Assembly (NCBI RefSeq): GCF_000003815.2
Contig: NC_049980.1
Coordinates: 33,930,858-33,994,857, forward strand
DNA length: 64,000 nt
Origin: Branchiostoma floridae
Taxonomy: Eukaryota; Chordata; Leptocardii; Amphioxiformes; Branchiostomatidae
Direction of reading: 5' to 3'
The position numbers and the translations under genes were made by a program. Shown here one piece after another: positions 44,903 through 54,621 of the stretch. Numbering within the stretch: the stretch's first letter is position 1; each line of letters starts with the position of its first letter. Under the pieces are notes generated by a model. That model did no database searches, was not told the DNA's origin, and was given only the letters and a program-made list of their open reading frames with translations.

Positions 44903-47756
44903 TGATATAGAGGATGTAACTCTCTACTGATGATAAGAGAGACCAAGAGCTCAAGGTGTACCTCAGGGGGTTGCCTAGTTACTATTTTATTGTGAAACAA
45001 AGCTTTCCAAGTTCAACGTTTGCCTTGCCATAGATACAAGAACACTGCTTCCATATATCGTTACGAACTTGATATACAAAATGACAACAATATCACATCA
45101 ACTCTGACCCGCCAGTATGCTGACGTTGTTTTGTTGTCATCTGGTGGGCTGGGTTGTTGGTTTAGGTTTTGTAATGTTAACCCTTCCTTATCCTTACTGT
45201 CTTCTCAACCAACCTGTCTCCAACGAGCTTTGAGGACTTCCTTTGTACAAGAATAAGTACTAAATCATCAGGTATGCTGTTGCACTGACACAGAAACTTG
45301 ACCAATCAGTTCAGCACTAACCGCAATCGACACAAACGCTCCGTAACGATACAAACCGAACATGGCGTGCTACGCGTACGGTGGTGATGCTCTCTTCTCC
45401 CCGCACACAGGAGTGTGGTGAGGGGTATTAACAATAGTACAGTCACCAGGACACTCAGTATATCCTGTCAACCATATAATCAGTGTTTTGTACTGAGAAT
45501 CCTATAGCCTAGATCAAATCGAATCACGTTCTTCACTAATCCATTTCATCCGCCATTGTAGACCAGTGAGTCATCATCATCATACACACAGCGTGCCCAA
45601 ACCATCATTCCCTTCATCTTCCAAAGAAAGAAAAAGTCATTCTCACTTCCCCCCTTCATCTGCCCAAAAAGCAGGTACAATCTATTCGGACGAGAAAAAC
45701 AAACAAAAGCTGGTTCAGCCTGTATCTTGTTTGCAAACCTGTGCCACCATCGAAACCCTTAGGCTTAAGGACCTCCTCATCAAAGGACCTTTGTGACCGC
45801 CAGATGAACATTGCAAATCTGCACAAACGTAGATATTTTTGTGTGGTCGATTTTTCTGCTTGTTCATGTATACCGTTAGACCTAGCTCACATCAAGCACG
45901 TTAAAGAGTCCACCACAATCGTCAATTTTTACTTACTTGGGGTACGAAAGCCAAAGCTTACCAGTGCCGAACAAAGAGGCTAGCCATTAGTGTTAGAATT
46001 GGTTGGACTGGAGATCTTGGTTCCGTGTCAGCAATGATTGTTTGTCACTCAATCAATTGAAGCGAAAAGTAAAACAAAATGTCGCTATGTTTTAAACAAT
46101 GTACATTCATCTTTGAATATGGAAACATCTTAAACTACAAGTTAAGCAAATTCAGTAAAAAGACAATATCTGACAAGCGTTGAGGGTAGATTCGCAGAAG
46201 TCTAAATGACTGTGGCAAAAATCCAAGAAATGGGCCATCTTACTGCCGGTTACGTTTTCCAGTTTGATCATTCAAACATCGGCTAAGCTCCGAGCCGTAC
46301 CGCTTTATTCTTACCTCCCCGTGATATAAATGTGTGGGACGATTGGAATAACGCTACGGCAGAAAATCGGTAATTCCGCATCGGAATGATTATTTATCAA
46401 GACCCACGCGGCGGATAGAAAACCCATATACAGGAGAACTCCTGCTGATTCAATTTCAAGTTCACTCGGGCGGGTTCAACTGCGAACTAACAAATCAGAT
46501 GACATTCGGCAGGCAGTGCGGAAGCGTGTCTTCTAGTATCTATTGGAAGGGTGGCCTTTCCAATCGCTGCCCCCGATATGCCAATAGCCCAGTCCGTGAT
46601 GAATGGGAAATCCTTCCCCCGTCTCCAGCGCTCCACCTGCACGGCGCGAGCAGATAATTTGTGCCCCGACATTTTCCGGTCGTCCCGAAGGCAATCTTCT
46701 GATTGACCGAGAACTGATTAAGGCGGGAGACTGGTGGGGGGCTGACGTGAAGAGCCCATTTGGCCACACTAATGTAGTTACACTGCCTTCCCTTGGCATC
46801 CGTGCGGGGTCCAGTCTGGCTACAGCAACCAAACAGACAACCCTCCAAGTTCAAGATCAATACTAATTCCTGGAAATTTGTTTGGCCCACGTCTCAGAAG
46901 ATTAACCCTGACCATCCTTCCTGGAATTTACAAGTCTAACTAATCCGATTTTGTGTACGATTGCATGGATTTCCTAGTCTCCGCTAGTTTCCGTGGGTTG
47001 TTGGGAAAAATAATGGTGATCTTTATTTGCGTCTTGCCAACATGCAGTAATCATACTGTTGCATAAATTTAAAAAATAAAAGATCAGGAAAATACCATTA
47101 CTTGTAGTGATGCAAGTAAACACTTGGAAAAACAGAACAACTAAAGCTATGTTACCTGTAAATCTATCGCTAACCTGATCATGATTTTTCCCTCTTTTTA
47201 TAACAAGTGACAGAAGAATATGCGACCGTAGAGTTAACATTTGCCTCCTAAGGGAAGCGTTGTTGCCAAGTAATATCTTTGGCACAATCCTCGGTCTATC
47301 TGGCAAATTTCTACTGATTTTCCAACACCACACGCAGTATAGCAGAGACTATAAATTTCCTGCATCCTTTGACTTCCCCCCAACTGCGTTGGTGCAATAT
47401 TGTTGAGTGACTGCCTACTGATTCACTAATACAGCCAGCTGCCAGCAATAACTCTCATAACGAGCGTCTCCATATGCCACCGTAACAGCCATCGACATTT
47501 CCATCCCCCTGCACACGGCATTACATACTGAGCACCATCCACATCATGCACTTTCAGCGATTGATATCCTTAGAGTAAGAATAATAAGGGTGCTACCTTG
47601 CGGTACAAGAAACGCACTGAAATACAAACCTCACCTATCTTTATACTCAAGAAGAAAAGGCATTGCTATGATTATTGTCCTTGTCGTATTTATTATACAT
47701 GCTCATTATTCATTATACATGCTCATGTATGAACTATGTGTAAGTCATAGATAAGT
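44903..47756. other. Gene-poor interval with a GC-richer block at 46.4-46.85 kb
   Basis: No exon can be supported. The block around 46430-46860 is GC-richer and open in several frames at once, as expected of non-coding GC-rich DNA or a conserved regulatory element. Confidence 0.4.
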
Positions 47757-47985
47757 ATAACATACACTCTCATAATTCCACCAGGTGTTATTATACCGCC
47801 ACCTCAAAAAAACGTTGTTATAGAGGTTTATTAAGATTGTCTTCAACACATAAATACCTGAATTGTATTACATTTAAGATATTTAACATTCGGTGTTCAA
47901 GACAATCTTGGGAAGACCTCTATGCTAACGTTTTTTGAGGTGGCGGTATTATGGCACCTGGTGGAATTATGATAGTCGATGTTAC
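47757..47985. repeat. Palindromic MITE with CATAATTCCACCAGGTG arms, copy 2
   Basis: A near-identical copy of the 34796-35024 element, including the AAGATTGTCTTCAACAC / GTGTTCAAGACAATCTTG core and the shared right border ATAGTCGATGTTA. Similarity of the two copies suggests fairly recent spread. Confidence 0.85.
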
Positions 47986-48589
47986 TGAGAAGTTGTCATT
48001 TACAACACAATGTACAAACCTCATTCTGTCCAAGACCATACAAGAAATGCAGAAAACTACAGAGCCTTTGCTTACAAGAACACCTCATTGTAGATTCATC
48101 TTCCACTTTCATTAAATATATTCATAGATACGTCAATCAACTATGTGTATGTTAAAAATATACATGGAGTTGTACAAAACCTCATGCAAATATACTCTAC
48201 TATACACAATTTCATCATGTAGTGGACATCGATGTTGTATTGTTTATTATACCTCAGTAAAAATGTAAAAAAAAAAGAACAAAGTGTAATGTAAGATTGA
48301 AAATACCATTTCCTAGGGCCCAACTTACATGAGATTTCAGAAACACTTACCGGAACGCGTTCTTGAAAACAGTTCCTGAAACTCATTTTTGAAAAACGTT
48401 TTTTCTTTACAAGATTCAAGAGGTAGGAACTTGTTTTGGACACTCTGAGTGCATTTCAAACCTGTTGTAGAAAAATTCAATAAAAATGTTTTGTTTTCAT
48501 CCTTAAAAGCAGGCTTTTTGCAGAGTGTCTTTGAAAATGCGTTTCGGGAATTATTTTTGAAGCCGCATGTAAAGCGTGCCCACTGACGG

Positions 48590-49682
48590 CCATTTGTAGT
48601 ACACGGCTGTACATGTATGTCTGACGGCCATGTGTAGTGCACGGCTGTACATGTATGTCTGACGGCCATGTGTAGTGCACGGCTGTACATGGATGTCTGA
48701 CGGCCATGTGTAGTGCACGGCTGTACATGGATGTCTGACGGCCATGTGTAGTGCACGGCTGTACATGTATGTCTGACGGCCATGTGTAGTGCCCGGCTGT
48801 ACATGTATGCCTGACGGCCATGTGTAGTGCACAGCTATACTGTACATGTATGTCTGACGGCCATGTGTAGTGCACGGCTGTACATGTATGTCTGACGGCC
48901 ATGTGTAGTGCACGGCTGTACATGTATGCCTGACGGCCATGTGTAGTGCACGGCTGTACATGTATGTCTGACGGCCATGTGTAGTGCACGGCTGTACATG
49001 TATGTCTGACGGCCATGTGTAGTACACGGCTGTACATGTATGCCTGGCGGCCATGTGTAGTGCACGGCTGTACATGTATGCCTGACGGCCGTGTGTAGTG
49101 CACGGCTGTACATGTATGCCTGACGGCCATGTGTAGTGCACGGCTGTACATGTATGCCTGACGGCCATGTGTAGTGCACGGCTGTACATGTATGTCTGAC
49201 GGCCATGTGTAGTGCACGGCTGTACATGTATGTCTGACGGCCATGTGTAGTGCACGGCTGTACATGTATGTCTGACGGCCATGTGTAGTACACGGCTGTA
49301 CATGTATGCCTGGCGGCCATGTGTAGTGCACGGCTGTACATGTATGCCTGACGGCCGTGTGTAGTGCACGGCTGTACATGTATGCCTGACGGCCATGTGT
49401 AGTGCACGGCTGTACATGTATGCCTGACGGCCATGTGTAGTGCACGGCTGTACATGTATGTCTGACGGCCATGTATGCCTGACGGCCATGTGTAGTGCAC
49501 GGCTGTACATGTATGTCTGACGGCCATGTGTAGTGCACGGCTGTACATGTACATGTATGTCTGACGGCCATGTGTAGTGCACGGCTGTACATGTATGTCT
49601 GACGGCCATGTGTAGTACACGGCTGTACATGTATGTCTGATAGCCATGTGTAGTGCACGGCTGTACATGTATGTATGTCCGA
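48590..49682. repeat. 38 bp minisatellite, about 28 copies
   Basis: The unit is ACGGCCATGTGTAGTGCACG followed by GCTGTACATGTATGTCTG, repeated with few changes (T/C at one site gives TATGTC or TATGCC). A block of seven units (266 bp) is itself duplicated: the variant GCCTGGCGGCC is at 49041 and again at 49307. One unit is truncated near 49467 and one carries an extra ACATGT near 49550. Because 38 is not a multiple of three and the unit has no minus-strand stop, all three minus frames stay open, giving artificial frames up to 427 aa. Confidence 0.95.
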
Positions 49683-49869
49683 CGGAGACCGGGAACTGAC
49701 ATTCCTGTGGCCATTACCAAAATGAAGTCTGACATCAATAAAAAATGACCCACTTTGTTTGCTTCATCAAAACACGGGAAGTGATTCATGGGGAACACAC
49801 TAAACCAGACCCAATCATGTTCACAGACAGGCAAACATAGCCTCCTTAACAGGCTATATTGTCAGGCCT

Positions 49870-50310
49870 ATTATTACTAAGGCCATGTTGATTTGATTAT
49901 ATGGATGACATCCTCTGGGAACCCCAAAAACTCATGCGAGCATGCAAATAAAAAAAAAAAAATTGGCCCCAAATAGTTGCCTCCATTATGAAATCTGTGG
50001 TCAGGGAGGTTTAACAACTGACTGAGAACACAGAGTATGGTAACGTTACATACATAAACAATAGAGCGTTCATTTTTGTTCTTTCAAATCTTCTTATATG
50101 ACATTGGAAACGACCTTGCCATTCTTTGACATTAGCAGACATTTTCTGACATTTTTGCTATTCTCTGGCATTTCTTTGCTCATTCTGCAGCTGCTTTGTG
50201 CAACTTACAGTATGATTGAAAAATATATATCTAATATCTGGAATGGTCGAAACTTGATGCCCGCGTGAATGTCATCCATATAATCAAATCAACATAGCCT
50301 CATGGCGTAT
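49870..50310. repeat. MITE with TGTTGATTTGATTATATGGA ends
   Basis: Left end TGTTGATTTGATTATATGGA plus TGACAT (49885-49910) and right end ATGTCATCCATATAATCAAA plus TCAACA (50268-50293) are exact reverse complements over 26 bases, extended outward by AAGGCCA against TAGCCTC-like bases. The interior is AT-rich and non-coding, with TGACATT words. Confidence 0.8.
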
Positions 50311-50381
50311 CATCAGTTCCACCACACTTGGTTGGTTTCTATGTCAGGCTCTACGAGACACAAGAAACTTGAGAGTTATTG

Positions 50382-50482
50382 GCTGTCCCTGTAGCTCAAC
50401 TGATAGCAGCCTCACAGTTGAGCCCCTTCTAATTAGTTGGTATCTGGGAGACCCTGGTTACAATCCAGGAAGGGCTTGCCAT
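50382..50482 (+). mobile_element. tRNA-derived SINE head, copy 2
   Basis: TCCCTGTAGCTCAACTGATA GC (A-box-like) and GGTTACAATCCAGGAAGGG (degenerate B box), with the same spacing and the shared phrase TCTGGGAGACC as in the 38.3 kb copy. Confidence 0.55.
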
Positions 50483-50640
50483 TTTTGGCTATGGTTAAAA
50501 GAGGAATTTTCCTAAACAATCAGGTAGGTTTCACTGAAGAAGAAAATAACGCCATTTTTTACATTTTACTGATAACGAGTGAAAGACGCCTTTACCAGTA
50601 GAGCCTGCTACGGAGGCTAGAGGACACCACATTAGCAACT

Positions 50641-50688
50641 CTACTCTCCAAGCATATCTACGCGACTCAACCTCTGCTTGGAGAGTAG
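50641..50688. repeat. Minimal MITE copy, TACTCTCCAAGC ends
   Basis: CTACTCTCCAAGC at the left and AACCTCTGCTTGGAGAGTAG at the right enclose only about 15 bases. It is a strongly shortened relative of the 29069 element. The flanks (GAGGCTAG ... ACACCACATTAGCAAC) are themselves duplicated at 50600-50640 and 50715-50755. Confidence 0.7.
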
Positions 50689-51404
50689 GACAACTCCACA
50701 CGGACCCAAAAGCCTGCTGTGGAGGCTAGCTATATAGGAACACCACATTAGCAACAGACGGGGCAACTCTCTTAACAAACACAGGGAAGGTCTCACAGGT
50801 AACATTAAACACAGCACAGATGGTCGCCACTAATATTGGCTCTAATGGAATATTCTTGTACTAAAACGCTTCACATAAAATAACGGACGATACTTGGGCA
50901 ATAATATTAGCTGCGTCTGAGATTGCGGTCACACATACCGTAAATCTTTAAAACTTTTGCGGAAAGCTCCTTAATTAAACGGAATTTTATTCAAGAGCAT
51001 TCAGTTGTAGCCCAAAGGGATGAATTGCTTGTTTCGTACCGTATAAAATATAACATTAGAGGACACGGGACACCTGGAAAGGTCTAACATATACATGTAG
51101 ATTATAAGAATACATAAACAGACAATAAAAACCAAAGATTTATTTTTATGGTTTTCACAGTGACCTCAGTGATACTAAAAGCTTTCTTTCTAAGGTCCTA
51201 CCATGAAATAAAGCCACTGCAAAAGTAAATGAATTAACAATAGTTCTCTGTTCATCGCAGGGAGGGAAACATGCTGACTGATCTGCTTTTTTCTCAAAGG
51301 AATGCTTCCAGAAATAGCTGAATATGGCTCGTAGTGTTTCAATGGGATCGTTAGTTTCATGTGCATACAAAACATGGTGTACATGTAAGGACACTAAAAC
51401 TGTA

Positions 51405-51495
51405 TTATTCAAGCAACTGGATATGATTTTGTGAACGGTCTGATGTTTCAGATAACATTCGTTATCTTTTGTCAGTGACACTGAAGAGATCCTGT
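51405..51495. repeat. Half copy of the GACGTTTCGG foldback family
   Basis: AAGCAACTGGATATGATTTT, GAACGGTCTGATGTTTCAGA, TTATCTTTTGTCAGTGACAC match the left arm of the 7620 element. Confidence 0.6.
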
Positions 51496-52135
51496 TGAAG
51501 ATCAAGTTTTATATTTTCATTATCTAAGTAATAAAATTTTTAGTAATATGCAGCAATAAAAGCTTATGCCCTTCAGGAAGCACTTGTACTTAATATCAAA
51601 GACAGATGTAAGTCAGGATTGTTACGAGAATATAGTTCAAGTGTTTTGTACAAGCTTTTAGAATCCTGGATATATCGTGATTTCTAGTAATACTCTCTAG
51701 GCACTATAGAAAGTTCCTGATCTCCAGAAAAACGTACAAAACACTGCAAAATACGTTCAAAACAAGCCTTACGGCTACAACTGCTTGCGCTGTCTCAAAA
51801 CACCAGCCTCTGCCTCCCAATATTGAGATGTATCACGCTACCCTTTCCCCAGCAATCCTGTATTCCGTGTTCATTAATAACCCGGGTGCGTCTATGGAAA
51901 CAGATGTGCCTGTAGTGCCGGGAGCGCGGCCAAGGCCAGGCTCCCAGGGGAGGGTTCACGGTGGGAGGGCCGGGTTCCAGCGTCCCGGGGGAGGGTTCAC
52001 GGTGGGTGGGCCGGGGGCCTCCAGTGTGAGACATACTGAGTACACCATCAATATTACATGGATCTCCCTTCACGCCAGGGTCCTTACAGTACACACGTAC
52101 ATCTTATGTACACACGTCATGCCACCTTCCACCTG
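51496..52135. other. Gene-free interval with a GC-rich patch
   Basis: 51890-52030 is GC-rich with a short internal direct repeat (GGGGAGGGTTCACGGTGGG twice, near 51946 and 51988). No exon is supported. Confidence 0.5.
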
Positions 52136-52406
52136 CAGGGCTCGAAATACTTATTTCTGCATATCTGCACTGGTGCAGGTAACATTGAAATGGATCATAC
52201 AAAAATTGTTCAGGTACCATTGCTATTTTTTCTTCTTCTTTTATACTTAATAGGTGGTAACAGTCAATGCAGCTAAGAACAATCGACATACAACTACACC
52301 ATTATGTATAAAACCCAGCACGTGGACCAGTGCAGGTTAGGAGCAGGTAGACATCAGAAATACCTGCACAGCTCCAATTTTACCTGCACTAACCTGCATA
52401 GCCCTG
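52136..52406. mobile_element. Non-autonomous hAT-like element, copy 2
   Basis: It starts CAGGGCTCGAAATACTTAT and ends AACCTGCATAGCCCTG. The interior matches the 37056 copy (AAATTGTTCAGGTACCATTG, GTAACAGTCAATGCAGCTAA, ATGTATAAAACCCAG). It is somewhat shortened relative to copy 1. Confidence 0.7.
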
Positions 52407-53265
52407 ACCAGGCATTATATACGATGGGAAGACTGGATGAATCTAACCACATGACGTGATCCTGGCAGGAATAGAAAAGAGTTTTTTTTGCTAATGTCTG
52501 TGTCATTGTTTTAAACGTTTAGGTTATACAGCTTAAACTTGCTGACAATCAGAAATGTTGCTAAGATGATTGTGGTTTTAATTCAGTGAAAACACTGCAA
52601 TCTCCAATGAAATTATCTTGTAAGAGAATAATAAACTAGTACTGGGTCAGGCAAGGCAGGGTACTGTGACTCCCAATGAGGAACCCATCCCCCCAGTACT
52701 GTGTACCTGAATGTAGATATAACATCAGGTACAGGTATAGAGATTTAGGTACTCTTGTCCTGACCAAGCATAAATGTATGGATCCATATGATCCATATTT
52801 GCCACATTCCGCAGGATAGTTCACACAGGACTACCAAAAACATTGTAAGACCAACCAACAGTCGGTACCAAACACGGTCAACAACAACAAACTGCATCAT
52901 GCTGTCAAAACCTAGGACCAATGCAGAAAGGAAGCGCTTCCTCTACCGAATGGCTTGCCACTGGAACAGTCAGTTACGTATGTAATGTTGTGCGTGTATT
53001 AATGTATTTTATGTAGACCACTGGAAGCATTGGCAACATAATATTGTTAGCTAAAAGTGGATCTGAATAAAGACAAAGTCATATGATATGAACTGGACCG
53101 GAATATAAAAAGAGGACAATACACTTGTACTGTATACCTGAATGCAACATCAGGCACAGGTCTAGACATTCAAACAGAGGTCCAGACCTGTAGTCTGTAC
53201 CTGTACCTGAACCGTTTGACAAAGTAGCTGGTAGTCTTCAATGGTGACAGAAGCATGAATACTAT

Positions 53266-53663
53266 AGCCTGGGTACCATCCGGAAAGTAGTTCGCTCTGG
53301 CGTTCATTATTTACTATATACAGTCGCTTCTAGCTCTGACATTCATTATACACAATATACAGTCGCTTCTCTGTGTTTCCGTCTGGGAACACGGACCATC
53401 TAAACGTCTGGAATCGTCCAAATTCTGGAAGCAGGCGCTGACTGGTCCCCACATATGAGCAAATTATGGAATGGTTTCAAGCGATCACAAGCTCTCCGTC
53501 TGCTTGCGGGAAGGCCTGTTGTCATCGAACGAGAGCTCTAGAACCTATTCCTTGATTCGCTTATTAACTGACGTTAGCACCAGATGGTTTGAATGCGCAA
53601 GTCTCCAGACGGATAGCAGAAGCGAACATAGGGGCGAACTACTATCCGGATGGTACCCAGGCT
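53266..53663. mobile_element. MITE with AGCCTGGGTACCATCCGGA ends and an 11 bp flanking direct repeat
   Basis: Left end AGCCTGGGTACCATCCGGA and right end TCCGGATGGTACCCAGGCT are exact inverse copies. ATGAATACTAT lies directly outside both ends (53255-53265 and 53664-53674), an unusually long and perfect target duplication. The interior is 398 bases without coding capacity. A degenerate relative is at 56430-56880. Confidence 0.9.
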
Positions 53664-54429
53664 ATGAATACTATGCACTATTAACAGAATGTTCATTAAG
53701 GCTTCAGATATCTTACGTAGAGAAGGATGTTTTTCTCAAATGGTGCTGATTTACATACCCACACAATGTTTTTATCTTGTTACGGTGCTGAAGTTTTATC
53801 AGTGGTATAAGTAGAATAATAATAAATGTTTTTAGTAGCAAAAGTAGTTAACAAGTTATACTTCCCTGCAACTGCTGAATCAACATGATAACTGGCATGA
53901 CAATGTGAGTAAGATGGCAACCACAGACCGACAGTTGTGAGACCAAAATTCGATTATTTGACCCTTGATTATATTATAGGAATATGATATGACATAAAAG
54001 TATGGACAACAGAATTTTAAAAAATTGTTCTTTGTGAAATTTGTTGTCAAATATTTGGTTACAGCCTCTAATGAAAAGGGGAAGTTACCACTATCAGGAT
54101 GAGGACATCTAACAAAAGGACCACTGTACAGTCTACAGTACATAATATATTGTGCTGCTAACTTTGTAATAACAGTAACAGATCAGCCATGAATAGTTTC
54201 ATCAGGTATGTAAATTACTACAGAACAATTTTTAAGTTCCTTGCACACAACCAAATAGTTTATACGTAGCTGACATTTCGATGACTGTCTACTGCAGTCA
54301 TGAACTTGTGAGGGGGATATAAACTCAGTCATATTTGGGGCCGCATTCTTCACACTACAGCAGTGCCACCTAGCTGCAGTGTGGAGTATTGTGTAATATT
54401 TTACTTTTTGATCATGGTAAGTTGGTAAC

Positions 54430-54520
54430 ACATCAGTCGTCAAACAAGATCTTCTTGCCCTGGAAGGCGGCGATCTGTCCGGCCTTTTCCTTCTGCTTCC
54501 GTTTGGCACAAGTCAACAAT
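54430..54520 (-). pseudogene. Partial copy of the SRFBP1 terminal exon
   Basis: It encodes [23 protein letters not shown] and a stop on the minus strand, matching the end of the true terminal exon ([23 protein letters not shown]) 189 bases away. Upstream of the Lys-rich part the homology stops at CACAAGTC, so the HPSWAA part and the acceptor are missing. Flanking sequences (TTTTACTTTTTGATAATGGT and CACAAGTCAACAA) are duplicated too, so this is a tandem duplication followed by a deletion. Confidence 0.8.
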
Positions 54521-54621
54521 GGGGACTACACCATCATCACATCTAATGTAGTAGCCTGGCATCCAGCTGTACTGCAGTATAGCAATGTTTTACTTTTTGA
54601 TAATGGTAAGTTGGTGACACA

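Noticed and set aside
46487-46890. Overlapping open frames of 60-116 aa on both strands
   Set aside because: All six frames are partly open because the block is GC-rich; no splice signals or family resemblance.
48590-49682. Possible CRISPR array
   Set aside because: Units are contiguous with no unique spacers, no cas genes are nearby and the surroundings are eukaryotic. The 51 bp array at 60.2 kb is rejected for the same reasons.
48477-49834. Long minus-strand frames of 277-427 aa with MYSRALHMAVRHTC-type repeats
   Set aside because: Produced by a 38 bp minisatellite lacking minus-strand stops; all three frames are open, there is no splice or start context, and no family resemblance.
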